A stretch of 56,688 nt of DNA from Methylophilaceae bacterium. GTDB lineage: Bacteria > Pseudomonadota > Gammaproteobacteria > Burkholderiales > Methylophilaceae. Position numbers and translations under genes: made by a program. The DNA lies in contig CANFZA010000004.1 of assembly GCA_947451235.1 (NCBI GenBank), forward strand, positions 1 to 56,688, read 5' to 3'. This document shows, piece after piece, positions 26,290 through 35,422 of this stretch. The notes beneath the pieces were generated by a model. That model saw only the letters and a program-made list of their open reading frames with translations, did no database searches and had not been told where the DNA came from. Every line of letters begins with the position of its first letter. Positions within the stretch are counted from its first letter, which is position 1.

Positions 26290-26835
26290 CTAGCGCTTAG
26301 GTAACATGCGTAGCAGCGTGTTGTCACGCACAACATAATGGTGAAACAAACCAGCCGCCGCATGCAGGCCAATTAAATAGTAAGCGGCAGTGCCAGCGGT
26401 TTCATGTAATTCTTTAAGCGTATCGGCTAGGCTTTTATTCTCACTAATCAGCGCCGGTAGGTTCAGGCCAAAAAACGGAATTGGCTTGCCCGAGGCGCTT
26501 AACAAAAGCCAGCCTACTAATGGCAAACCTATCATCATTAAATAAAGCGCGAAATGTACTGCTTTAGCCAACAGCATTTGCCAGCTTGGTGGCACCGGAT
26601 AAATGCCAGGCACAGGGCCGATAATAATAAATATCAAGCGCAGCCAAACTAAGCCAAACACAGTAAGCCCCAGCATAAAGTGCCACATTTTTAGTGCTTC
26701 ACGTGGGTCACTGCCTTTGGGGTAAAACTCGCGTAATTCTATGCAGGAAAACACCGCCGCAATTAATAAAAGCATCAGCCAGTGAAGCGCGATTGAGATC
26801 GATCCATAACGGTTTTGTGTGTTGCTGATACTCAT
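26290..26835 (-). CDS. Cytochrome b561 family protein
   Basis: A 181-residue, four-helix membrane dihaem cytochrome. Histidines likely to ligate haem lie in SIALHWLML, KMWHFMLG, KAVHFALYL and LIGLHAAAGLFHH. Prokaryotic b561 proteins pass electrons from quinol to periplasmic acceptors, superoxide or partner proteins. It converges on the porin gene with only 1 bp between the stops and may be co-transcribed with the DUF302 gene that precedes it (50-bp gap). Confidence 0.9.
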   Translation of the reverse strand: MSISNTQNRYGSISIALHWLMLLLIAAVFSCIELREFYPKGSDPREALKMWHFMLGLTVFGLVWLRLIFIIIGPVPGIYPVPPSWQMLLAKAVHFALYLMMIGLPLVGWLLLSASGKPIPFFGLNLPALISENKSLADTLKELHETAGTAAYYLIGLHAAAGLFHHYVVRDNTLLRMLPKR

Positions 26836-26885
26836 GACTATCTCCTCATTGAATACTTAAAATACAGTGTCAACGGCGCAAATTT

Positions 26886-27269
26886 TCATTTCGCCTCATC
26901 CACCATTTTCAACATCTTGCTTTCAACTTCTTTTGCAACTTCATTTAATGCCACATCTTGCGATAAAGCAGAAAGCATCGGCACGGGCTTAATTAGGCCA
27001 ATTTTGGTTTTACCTTGCTCGGTATAAACAGAAATTCTACAAGGTAGCGCCATATTAAGGCGCATATCGGCAGCCAATACTTTAGCGGCCTGTATGGGGT
27101 TGCACACCTCAAATATCTTACACTCCTCAGTAAAGGCAATGCCCTTGCTTCTAAGTGTTGCAGCTAAATCATGCACATGCAGCACCCCAAAACCATTGCC
27201 AGTAACCGCTAACTCAAGTGCAGAAACAGCCTGATTGAATGGTTTATTCGTATCAACAATATAAAACAT
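26886..27269 (-). CDS. DUF302 domain-containing protein
   Basis: A 127-residue protein with the DUF302 pattern: paired beta strands, VTGNGFGVLHVHDLAATLRSKG, the CKIFEVCNPIQAAKVLAADMRLNMALPCRISVY core and a C-terminal helix. There is no signal peptide. DUF302 proteins have a TATA-box-binding-like fold and are often found next to redox or metal-stress genes; the function is unknown. Probably the first gene of an operon with cytochrome b561. Confidence 0.85.
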   Translation of the reverse strand: MFYIVDTNKPFNQAVSALELAVTGNGFGVLHVHDLAATLRSKGIAFTEECKIFEVCNPIQAAKVLAADMRLNMALPCRISVYTEQGKTKIGLIKPVPMLSALSQDVALNEVAKEVESKMLKMVDEAK

Positions 27270-27594
27270 AAAGCCGCCTTATCAGATTACACACCTTCAC
27301 CTTATACCAATAAATAATACTCAAGATGATGTAGATCAATTTAAAGTATCATTTTTTATATTTTTTTTGATTGAAAAAGGCAGCACTAAAAATTGTCTAT
27401 AATTCATACAAAGAGCTTATCTAATATGCCTTCGCGACGTTTTTAATGTAGCAAAAATGCCCACTTACTGAAGTGAGGCGATAAAATTAATGATAAAAGT
27501 TATAGCAATAGTGTGTTAAAAAGGTGCAGCTTTCAGAAAGCCAACTCAACTAACCGGCTATTTCCCCATCAAATTTAACCCATTAGGTTTTAAT
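27270..27594. other. Divergent intergenic region with a TATAAT box
   Basis: No gene is seen in this stretch. It separates the minus-strand DUF302 gene from lapG. A perfect TATAAT is at 27398-27403, with TTGAAA at 27371-27376 too far upstream (21 bp) for a standard promoter. Possibly the lapG-lapD promoter. Confidence 0.35.
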
Positions 27595-28263
27595 ATTTTA
27601 AAAATCAACCGCCGTACTAGTGTTCTATTAGTACTCGTCGGATTGCTATACGGCTTTACTAGTTTGGCGCTAACTAATTTTTCACAATTAGAAAAAATGG
27701 CTTATGAAAAGTTTGGTTCAGCAGGCTTAGCCAAAGCCAAGGTTTGGCAAAAGTTTATTGCACAAACCAGCCCACAAACAGATTCGGCCAAAATATCGCT
27801 AGTGAATAATTTTGTAAATCGGTCGGTCAGGTTCGCGTCAGATGCTGACAATTATTCACAAGATGATTTTTGGGCAACGCCATTAGGCACGCTACTTGGC
27901 GGTTTTGGCGATTGCGAAGATTATGCCATTACTAAATATGTGCTACTCAAACAGCTCAATATTAAAGATCAAAATTTAAGAATTCAGTATGTGCTGTATA
28001 CCGATTCCAGCGGTGAAAAAATTGCACACATGGTGCTTTTGTACTACTCAAATCCATCTGATGATCCCTTAGTGCTAGATAACCTAACGAACAAAATCGA
28101 GCTTGCGCCCTTTAGGCTAGATTTGTCGCCAGTCTATTCATTTAATGCCACAGGCTATTGGACTAGCAACAAAGCAACGCCACAGGGAAACGCAGTGAAT
28201 AAGATTTCTAAATGGCGAGATTTACTCATGCGTATGCAAAACGAAGGGATACAGCTTGACTGA
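27595..28263 (+). CDS. lapG: LapG-like periplasmic cysteine protease (BTLCP family)
   Basis: Bacterial transglutaminase-like cysteine protease that in Pseudomonas cleaves the N-terminus of the giant adhesin LapA. The catalytic triad motifs are Cys in GGFGDCEDYAITKY, His in KIAHMVLLYY and Asp in LVLDNLTN. The start is doubtful. A TTG at 27643 is the only conventional codon, but it cuts off most of a hydrophobic export signal. Reading upstream without a stop gives ILKINRRTSVLLVLVGLLYGFTSLA, and an ATT at 27595, 7 bases after AGG, would start it. The frame is closed by TAA at 27517. With the ATT start it has 222 residues. Confidence 0.85.
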   Translation: MLKINRRTSVLLVLVGLLYGFTSLALTNFSQLEKMAYEKFGSAGLAKAKVWQKFIAQTSPQTDSAKISLVNNFVNRSVRFASDADNYSQDDFWATPLGTLLGGFGDCEDYAITKYVLLKQLNIKDQNLRIQYVLYTDSSGEKIAHMVLLYYSNPSDDPLVLDNLTNKIELAPFRLDLSPVYSFNATGYWTSNKATPQGNAVNKISKWRDLLMRMQNEGIQLD

Positions 28264-28386
28264 ATTATTTAAATTTATGAGCGCTTTTAAGCCCTCAAAT
28301 AGCGTATTTATTGCGCCAAAAACGCACTGCATTGTTAATACTCATGCGAAACATCACTCATATAAAAATATACATGGATAATCTAA

Positions 28387-30327
28387 ATGAAACTATTTAA
28401 CTTGATTTGGATAAGCATATTATTGCTCATGATGCTTGTCTTTACAGGCTCGGGTTACATTAACCTTAGCAATGCAAAAATCTATTTAGAAGAACAACTA
28501 CTGGCCAAAAATTTAGATAATGCAAACGCCTTAGCCGGGGTTTTAGCCAACGGCAACGGTAGCGATGAATTACTAAAACTCACCATACAGGCGCACTTTG
28601 ATTTAGGCCACTATCAAGAAATTAGCTTTGTGAAGCCAGATGGCAGCACCTTGCTAAACTTAAGTAATGCACCACAAATAACCACCGAAACGCCGCTAAA
28701 AGCAGTCCCCGCATGGTTTGAAAACGCAACAAAAATACAATCAAAACCCGGCGTTGCGGTACTAAGTAAAGGCTGGCGGCAGCTTGGCCAATTAACCGTT
28801 GTAAGTAGCAATAACGATGCAACTTTAAGTTTATGGAATGCGTTTCAACAAACGCTAATTTGGTTTCTCTTAAACTTTATTTTATTTGGCTTAATCTCCT
28901 ATTACTTTATTCACCATTTAACCAAAACCTTAAGTGACGTGGTTAAACAAGCCAAGGCCATCGGTGAGCGGCGCTTTAGCTTAAGTGCCGTGCCTCGCAC
29001 CTATGAATTAAAGCAGTTGGTAAACACCATGAATCGCACCACCAAGCGCATTCGTAAAATTTTAGCAAAAGACACGCAAAGAATAGAAGCCCTAAGAAAC
29101 GAAACTCAGCGTGACAAATTAACGGGTTTTTTCAATCACGACTTTTTTATTCAGTCTTTAAGTTTAGAAATGAAACCTAGCCACCAGTTATATCAAGGCT
29201 TTGTGGTATTAATCAAAATAGACGGCTTAGATGAACTTAACCAAGCCCAAGGCTGGGAGTTTTCAGATCAAGCGATTATTTTATTCTCTGCCATTTTTAA
29301 AAGCATTGCAGTAAAAGATGAAAATATTATAGTCAGTCGCCTAGGTGGCGGCAGTTTTGCCATCGCCGTACCTTCTTGGAGCAAACCGCAAGCGCTAGAA
29401 AAAACGATTAGCGAAGCTTGGAGCCATCAGGTGACTAAAGAACCACTTTTCCACGTGTTGAGTTTACGCTTAGCTTACGCAAAACTGGTGCCAGACTTGA
29501 ACGTGCAACAGTTAATAGAAAATTCTCTATCAAATGCTTTATCGTTTGGCGACCAATGGTCAACAGCAAGTTCACACGCTGAAAGTTGGCATCACGATAT
29601 CGACGCGTGGAGCCATATCATCGCCGAGGCCATTAAAACCCAGCGCTTAAATTATGAGCTTTATAAAGTATTAAACACCCAATTAAAAATCATCCATTAC
29701 GAAGCTTCGGTAAACTTTAAAAGTGAGCTGAACGATCATATATTTAACGCAGGCAGCTTTTTACCTTGGGCAATACGCACCAAGCAAATTGTGTTGATAG
29801 ATGCTGAAATCGTTAAGCTCGCCTTCGCTCAAATTGTGCGAGATCAAATTCCCATTGCCATTAATTTAGACATTCAATCGTTGGCTGATAACCAATTTTT
29901 AATCACGCTAGAAACGTTATTACAGCGTAATGCAAGTTTTGCAAAATACTTATACCTAGAAATCCCCGCTAAATTACTCTTCGACCATCTAGAAGAATTT
30001 AGCCGTTTTTGCATGAGAATTATTCCGCAAGGCGTAAAAATAGGCATCGATAATATTGGCCTAGAAGTATCCGACTTTTCTAAAATTAGAAATTTAGGCA
30101 TACATTACATCAAGATTCACCCGGCGCTTATTCATCAATTTACCGCTAATGCCAGCAACGTTCCCACGCTGGCCAATCTGTTGTTAATCTCAAGAAGTAT
30201 GGGTTTTATGGTCATTGCCAACGGCGTTCAGCATGAAGACCATATTCAGCGCTTATTAGATTTTGGCTTTGATGGCGTTACCGGCCCAGCCATAGGTGCC
30301 GAGAGAAATTTTGGCCCACACGGGTAA
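28387..30327 (+). CDS. lapD: LapD-like inner-membrane c-di-GMP receptor (degenerate GGDEF-EAL)
   Basis: A 646-residue sensor: TM1 (LIWISILLLMMLVFTGSGY), a periplasmic LapD/MoxY-type domain to about residue 150, TM2 (FLLNFILFGLISYYF), HAMP, a GGDEF domain and an EAL domain. Both catalytic motifs are degenerate: RLGGGSF in place of GGDEF, and HYEASV in place of EAL with later metal-site residues missing. That matches LapD, which binds c-di-GMP without making or breaking it and then sequesters LapG. It follows lapG by 123 bp, the classic pairing. Confidence 0.87.
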   Translation: MKLFNLIWISILLLMMLVFTGSGYINLSNAKIYLEEQLLAKNLDNANALAGVLANGNGSDELLKLTIQAHFDLGHYQEISFVKPDGSTLLNLSNAPQITTETPLKAVPAWFENATKIQSKPGVAVLSKGWRQLGQLTVVSSNNDATLSLWNAFQQTLIWFLLNFILFGLISYYFIHHLTKTLSDVVKQAKAIGERRFSLSAVPRTYELKQLVNTMNRTTKRIRKILAKDTQRIEALRNETQRDKLTGFFNHDFFIQSLSLEMKPSHQLYQGFVVLIKIDGLDELNQAQGWEFSDQAIILFSAIFKSIAVKDENIIVSRLGGGSFAIAVPSWSKPQALEKTISEAWSHQVTKEPLFHVLSLRLAYAKLVPDLNVQQLIENSLSNALSFGDQWSTASSHAESWHHDIDAWSHIIAEAIKTQRLNYELYKVLNTQLKIIHYEASVNFKSELNDHIFNAGSFLPWAIRTKQIVLIDAEIVKLAFAQIVRDQIPIAINLDIQSLADNQFLITLETLLQRNASFAKYLYLEIPAKLLFDHLEEFSRFCMRIIPQGVKIGIDNIGLEVSDFSKIRNLGIHYIKIHPALIHQFTANASNVPTLANLLLISRSMGFMVIANGVQHEDHIQRLLDFGFDGVTGPAIGAERNFGPHG

Positions 30328-30365
30328 AGTTAGCAAACCCTAAAGAAAATAATGGATAACAATTA

Positions 30366-31739
30366 ATGATAAAAAAATTCGCTAACACACTAGATCAATT
30401 TTCCTTTTTTCTACTCATCAGCATTATCGTATGGGTGCCAATTCCACTTGGCAGTAATCGGCCGTGGGCCATCGCCTTACTGGCCATTATCACCGCCGTG
30501 CTGTTTCTGTCTTCTTGGCTTTGCTCGCTCATGCTTGGCCGCTCGTTTAAAATATTGCAACACGCTTGGCCAGCTATCATTTTGCTGCTCAGTTATGCCG
30601 GCTTAATTTGCTGGCAGTATTTAAACGGCTATCAAGCGCAACTAAGCGCTGTACAAACATTAGACCCCTATGCCACAAAAATACAGCTGATATTAACGCT
30701 CACTTTCATCGGTTTTTTCACATCAATATTGTTGCTTTGCCAATCAACCTTTCGCCTAAAAGCCTTGTTATTAAGCATTGTTATCTCCGGCACTTTGCAA
30801 GCATTGTTCGCCATTTATATGCTCTCTACCCACAGCCATTATCAAATACTGTATTTCGATATAGACCACAGCACTAACGCAAAAGGCACCTTCAGTTATT
30901 ACAATAGTTTTGCTGGCTACATGGAATTATGCCTAGCGTCTGGCCTAGGTTTATTGCTCGCCTCATTTTCCGATGCGGCTAGCAAAATAAACACCTGGAA
31001 AACAAAACTAGCCGCCGCGCTAGGATTTTTGCTCTCAAAAAAAATGCAGTTAAGATTATTTTTAATCGTCATGGTCATTGCCCTCGTACTTACACGATCA
31101 AGAATGGGCAATGCAGGCTTTATGGCCGCGCTAATTTTGGTGTTAATCGTTGCGCTTATCACCATGCAAAATCTAAGAAAAACACTCACAATAGTTGTGG
31201 TTAGCGTAATACTCATCGATGCTTTCGTCATAGGGCAATGGGTAGGGCTCAGTAAAGTGGTCGAGCGTATAGAAAATACCGCCATGACAGTATCAGCCGA
31301 AGGCAAATCTGAAAGTGTAGAACAAAGAACCGAGCCAGCCTTTGGCGCAATTATCATGTTAAAAGACCGCTTATGGACCGGCTTTGGCGCAGGCAGTTTC
31401 TACACCGCCTTTGTAGCCTACAAGCCCGCAGGCTTAAATGGCTATTACGACCACGCACATAATGATTACATTGAAATACTGGTAAACACAGGCGCAATAG
31501 GCTTATTGTTACTTTTATCATTTTCTTTAAGCACGCTTTATTGTGCGGTAATGCTGATGAAAAGCAGCCGAAATTTTTACCGTGGCGTAGGCTTTGGAGC
31601 TATGTTGGCTATAGTCGCAATGGCTATACATGGCACGGTAGATTTCAACTTGCAAATCCCTGCAAACGCACTCACTTTAGTCGCAATATGTGCTATTTGT
31701 TGGTCAGTAAAATATAAAATGAAAAATATGATACTTTGA
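30366..31739 (+). CDS. O-antigen ligase / polymerase family protein
   Basis: A 457-residue multi-pass membrane protein with about ten hydrophobic segments. The Wzy_C/WaaL-type signature is a large periplasmic loop with GFGAGSFYTAFVAYKP, then DHAHNDYIEILVNTGAIGLLLLL. It could polymerise EPS repeat units or ligate them to an acceptor. It precedes the polysaccharide operon and is the better ligase candidate of the two such proteins in the window; the one at 48692 is more Wzy-like. Confidence 0.82.
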   Translation: MIKKFANTLDQFSFFLLISIIVWVPIPLGSNRPWAIALLAIITAVLFLSSWLCSLMLGRSFKILQHAWPAIILLLSYAGLICWQYLNGYQAQLSAVQTLDPYATKIQLILTLTFIGFFTSILLLCQSTFRLKALLLSIVISGTLQALFAIYMLSTHSHYQILYFDIDHSTNAKGTFSYYNSFAGYMELCLASGLGLLLASFSDAASKINTWKTKLAAALGFLLSKKMQLRLFLIVMVIALVLTRSRMGNAGFMAALILVLIVALITMQNLRKTLTIVVVSVILIDAFVIGQWVGLSKVVERIENTAMTVSAEGKSESVEQRTEPAFGAIIMLKDRLWTGFGAGSFYTAFVAYKPAGLNGYYDHAHNDYIEILVNTGAIGLLLLLSFSLSTLYCAVMLMKSSRNFYRGVGFGAMLAIVAMAIHGTVDFNLQIPANALTLVAICAICWSVKYKMKNMIL

Positions 31740-31790
31740 GTTTAATTGTGTATACTCCGAACTTAAGTTAATTATTTGGAGTATTCAATC

Positions 31791-32339
31791 ATGAAAGCAA
31801 CTTTAAAGAATATTGTAGTAAGCCTAGTTTTATCAGCATCATTTTTAGCCGTTAGCCAAGTTTACGCAGCAGAAGCATCAGCCCAAGCCAGTGTAGAAAG
31901 TATCGCCAGCGCTAAATTAGCCTTATCAACAGCCACTGGTTCATCAAGTGCTTTAAAAGCTAAAGTTAAAGCTTTGTTAGCCACTTCTAGCCCTGCAGCC
32001 ATTGCAGCGGCCTTAGTAGAATTAAACGTATCTCCAACCTTAGCCTTACAAGCATTAGTCGCCGCTGGTGTACCAATGGCCGATGCTACTGGCGCTTTAG
32101 TCGCAGCAAATCCAGAAAATGCAACAGTGGTAACCACGGCAGCAATTGCCTTAGCGCCAGAAGAAAAAACAGCCATTATTCAATCAGCCATTAGCGCCGG
32201 TGCTTCGCCAGATGTCGCTTCATCTACAGCCGCTGGTGTAGGTGTAGCAGTAGGCGCGGCAGTAAGTAGTGCGCTTGGAAGTGTTGCAGGTATTGGTGGC
32301 GGTGTTGTAGTAAACATCGCTCCGCCAAGTCCTAACTAA
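31791..32339 (+). CDS. Secreted Ala/Val-rich protein of unknown function
   Basis: Unrecognised. It has 182 residues with a clear signal peptide (ATLKNIVVSLVLSASFLAVSQVYA, cut before AEAS). The mature part is low complexity: repeating short amphipathic segments of the form SPxxAxxALVAAGVxxADA, then a Gly/Val-rich tail (VGVAVGAAVSSALGSVAGIGGGVVV) that could insert in a membrane or aggregate. The ATG at 31791 follows GGAG at 31778-31781. It stands alone between the ligase-like gene and wzc with its own terminator. Strong, regular codon use suggests a real gene. Confidence 0.72.
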   Translation: MKATLKNIVVSLVLSASFLAVSQVYAAEASAQASVESIASAKLALSTATGSSSALKAKVKALLATSSPAAIAAALVELNVSPTLALQALVAAGVPMADATGALVAANPENATVVTTAAIALAPEEKTAIIQSAISAGASPDVASSTAAGVGVAVGAAVSSALGSVAGIGGGVVVNIAPPSPN

Positions 32340-32368
32340 ATAACTGACCTAACCGTCAATTTACAAAG

Positions 32369-32407
32369 GCTTGAGTTCAACATTTGTTAGAGCTCAAGCT
32401 TTTTTTT
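32369..32407 (+). terminator. Intrinsic terminator after the secreted protein gene
   Basis: GCTTGAGTTC (32369-32378) pairs with GAGCTCAAGC (32390-32399) with one G-T pair, followed by eight T. It separates the small secreted gene from wzc, which therefore needs its own promoter or read-through. Confidence 0.75.
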
Positions 32408-32433
32408 GTGCATAAATTCACTTGAAACAAACC

Positions 32434-34698
32434 ATGAACAATCACCAGCAAGAATATTCAGACCAATTTTCAGACATTGCCGCCTCAGGTAGTTTCTATT
32501 ATGCCGCCTTGTTACGCGTGCTTAATAAGCATAAATGGCATATTTTAGGCTTTGTGTTTGCTGTGTTGGTTGTCACCTTTGCTATTTTGCAAGTGCTAAC
32601 GCCTATCTATAAATCAACCGCCACCTTGTTGATAGAATCAGAAGAATCCAAAGTAATTAAAGTAGAAGAAGTGTATGGCATGAGTGCCTCACGTGAATAC
32701 TTTAATACCCAGCTCGAAATTATTAAATCACGTGAAGTAGCACTTAAAACCATTTTAAGTTTAAAACTATGGGAAAACCCAGAATTTAAACCAGCTGAAA
32801 AAACCAGCAAACTCACCACAGTATTAGCCGTAGTTGGCCTTACGCCAGCACAAATTGGTTTTGCCGAAGAAGAAATAATTAAGCCTACAGAACTAGATTT
32901 AGCCAATGCAATAGTTGGCAAATTTAGCAATTCTATTAAAGTAGACGCAGTAAAAATGAGTAAGCTCATTACGGTAAGCTTTGAATCAGAAGACAAACTA
33001 TTAGCGCAAAAAGTAGCCAACACCATCGCTAAAGTGTATATGAGCAGCGACAGAGATTCTAAATTGCAAATGACGCAAGACGTGAATACCTGGTTGCAAA
33101 GTAAACTAGAAGGCCTAAGAGAACGATTGCTCGCCTCAGAATCTGCACTACAAACCTACCGCGAAAAACAAGGCATTGTCGATGTAAACGGCTCAGTGCA
33201 AACCTTAGCGGCCCAGCAAATTGGCGATGTAACGCAAAGGCTAGTAGAAGCCCACGTTAAGCGTGCCGAGCTACAAAGTGCTTTCGACCAAATTGGCAAA
33301 ATTAAAAATGGCGATTACAGCAGTGTGCCAGCCGTTATCAGAAGCCCAGCCGTAGCCGAAGCAAAATCAAAAGAAGCCGCCGCCGCCTCAAAATTAGCTG
33401 AGCTATCACAACGTTACGGTGCCGAGCATCCTAAAATGATTGCGGCAGAAGCGGAATATAAATCAGCCCAAAATAACGCAAAAATTCAAATGTCTGTAGT
33501 CACCAATGGCTTAACGAGCGAATTTGAAGTAGCCCGCTCAACCGAGCGAGCGCTAGGCGGCGTATTAGCCAGCGCTAGAGGATCATTACAAACAGTTAAC
33601 CGTAGCGGCACGCAGTTAGCCGTGTTTGAGCGTGATGTTTCAACCAACAAACAATTGTATGAAATGTTTTTAGGTAGAGCCAAAGAAACCGCCAATTCAG
33701 GTAACTTTCAATCCTCTGTTGCGCGTGTGGTAGATAACGCCACGCCAGGTGCAAAAGTCAGGCCGAATAAACCATTGATTTTGCTAGTGGTATTTTTGCT
33801 AGCGCTATTTGTAGCAGTAGCGGCGGCAGTCTATTTAGAAAGCTTAAATAACACCATTAAAGGCGCAGATGATGCCGAAAAAAGGCTGGGTTACCCAGTG
33901 CTTTCAGCAGTGCCACTGCTTGAAGAAAGCGAAAGAAAAGACGTATCGCAACTATCGCGCAACAAGCCAGAATCATTATTTGCCGAATGTTTACGTACCG
34001 CCAGCACCGGCATTTCACTTTCAAACTTAGATGGCGATAACAAAATTATTGTCATTACCTCATCCGTTGCGGCCGAAGGTAAAACCTCGGTTAGCGCCAA
34101 CTTAGCCTTAACACTAGCGGGTTCTAAACGCGTGTTGCTAATAGATGCCGATTTACGCAGACCAAAAGTAGCTGAAAGCTTTGGCCTAAAAGGCAATAAA
34201 TTTGGCTTATCTAGCCTACTTGCAGGCGAAGGTACTGTAAGCCAATGCATACATCAAATACCTGACACACAACTTTCTGTGTTGCCAGTAGGCATAGTGC
34301 CGCCAAACCCGCTAGATCTAATATCGTCTAATAAATTCAAAGAAATGATTGCAGAATTATCTAGCCAGTATGATTTTATTCTAATCGACTCACCGCCAAT
34401 TGAGCTAGTGAGCGATGCCTTAGTGCTAGCAAGTGTAGCCCACAGCGTAATTTATGTAGTTAAAGCCATGGAAACACCAGCGCCGCTAGTGATTAAAGCC
34501 CTAGCAAAACTAGCCCGCAATAACTGCAAAGTATTAGGCATCATCGTCAATATGCTTGATTTTAAAGCCTCGCATCAATACTACGGTGAATACTCGCCTT
34601 ACAGTAAATACAGCTACTCTGGCTATGGTTACGATGCTGAAAAGTCAGCACAAGTAATGCCGCAAGCCACGCCAATAAGCAAGAAAATAGCCACCTAG
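32434..34698 (+). CDS. wzc: Polysaccharide co-polymerase / tyrosine autokinase (Wzc type)
   Basis: Inner-membrane protein controlling EPS chain length and export. A Wzz domain follows TM1 (ILGFVFAVLVVTFAILQVL), with a long periplasmic coiled region (about residues 190-420), TM2 (LILLVVFLLALFVAVAAAVYL), then a BY-kinase domain: Walker A (SSVAAEGKTSVSAN), A' (VLLIDADLRRPK), B (FILIDSPP). The C-terminal tail has a cluster of eight tyrosines (QYYGEYSPYSKYSYSGYGY) for autophosphorylation. The ATG at 32434 gives 754 residues; a TTG at 32422 is in frame. It is followed after 1 bp by the phosphatase gene. Confidence 0.93.
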   Translation: MNNHQQEYSDQFSDIAASGSFYYAALLRVLNKHKWHILGFVFAVLVVTFAILQVLTPIYKSTATLLIESEESKVIKVEEVYGMSASREYFNTQLEIIKSREVALKTILSLKLWENPEFKPAEKTSKLTTVLAVVGLTPAQIGFAEEEIIKPTELDLANAIVGKFSNSIKVDAVKMSKLITVSFESEDKLLAQKVANTIAKVYMSSDRDSKLQMTQDVNTWLQSKLEGLRERLLASESALQTYREKQGIVDVNGSVQTLAAQQIGDVTQRLVEAHVKRAELQSAFDQIGKIKNGDYSSVPAVIRSPAVAEAKSKEAAAASKLAELSQRYGAEHPKMIAAEAEYKSAQNNAKIQMSVVTNGLTSEFEVARSTERALGGVLASARGSLQTVNRSGTQLAVFERDVSTNKQLYEMFLGRAKETANSGNFQSSVARVVDNATPGAKVRPNKPLILLVVFLLALFVAVAAAVYLESLNNTIKGADDAEKRLGYPVLSAVPLLEESERKDVSQLSRNKPESLFAECLRTASTGISLSNLDGDNKIIVITSSVAAEGKTSVSANLALTLAGSKRVLLIDADLRRPKVAESFGLKGNKFGLSSLLAGEGTVSQCIHQIPDTQLSVLPVGIVPPNPLDLISSNKFKEMIAELSSQYDFILIDSPPIELVSDALVLASVAHSVIYVVKAMETPAPLVIKALAKLARNNCKVLGIIVNMLDFKASHQYYGEYSPYSKYSYSGYGYDAEKSAQVMPQATPISKKIAT

Positions 34699-34699
34699 C

Positions 34700-35422
34700 A
34701 TGATAGATATTCACGCACATTTAATTCCCAGTGTGGATGACGGCCCAACTAACCTGCAAGACGCGCTAATGCTATGCCGCGCCGCAGTGGCCGATGGTAT
34801 AACTCACGCCATCTGCACGCCACATATTCTGCCTGGTCGCTTTAACAATACAAAACAAACATTACTCCAATCTTTTGAGCTGTTTAAGCACCAATTGCAA
34901 GCCGCAGATATTCATTTAACGCTAGGCATAGCGGCCGAAGTTCACATGGATATTCGCATATTAGAACTCATAGAAGAGCAAGAGATTCCCTATTTAGGCA
35001 CACAAGCCAATACCGGCCATCGCTATATGCTTTTAGAGCTACCCGATGCACAAATTCCGGTAGGCGCAATCAGCTTTGTGCAACGATTACTAGATAAAAA
35101 CATTTGCCCAGTCATTGTGCATCCAGAACGCAATAGAAGCGTATTTACCAACCCAGCAAAAATACGCCCATTTATAGAAGCCGGCTGCCAACTGCAAATA
35201 ACAGCAGCCTCACTATTAGGCCAATTTGGCCCCGCCATAGAAAACGCCGCATGGCTATTAATAGAAAGCAGCAGCGTAAAAGCAGTCGCCTCAGACTGCC
35301 ATAACACCGGCGGCAGAAGGCCAAGAATGGCAGACGCCAAAGCCATGATCATGCAACGCTACGGCATAGAAGCCGCCATCGCACTAACTCACACTGGCCC
35401 AGCAGAACTATGCGCGCAATAA
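34700..35422 (+). CDS. PHP-type protein-tyrosine phosphatase (CpsB/YwqE family)
   Basis: A metal-dependent tyrosine phosphatase of the PHP superfamily, expected to dephosphorylate the adjacent Wzc-type kinase. The PHP metal-binding motifs are present: IDIHAHLIPSVDDGP at the N-terminus, CTPHILPG, IAAEVHMD, VIVHPERN and VASDCHN. The 240 residues are normal. This family is common in Gram-positive capsule loci; many Gram-negatives use low-molecular-weight Wzb instead, so its use here is notable but not unique. Its end overlaps the next gene by 13 bp. Confidence 0.9.
   Translation: MIDIHAHLIPSVDDGPTNLQDALMLCRAAVADGITHAICTPHILPGRFNNTKQTLLQSFELFKHQLQAADIHLTLGIAAEVHMDIRILELIEEQEIPYLGTQANTGHRYMLLELPDAQIPVGAISFVQRLLDKNICPVIVHPERNRSVFTNPAKIRPFIEAGCQLQITAASLLGQFGPAIENAAWLLIESSSVKAVASDCHNTGGRRPRMADAKAMIMQRYGIEAAIALTHTGPAELCAQ

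Noticed and set aside
30566-30877. 103-residue frame inside the ligase-like gene
   Set aside because: Same-strand shadow frame of a clear membrane protein; no domain.
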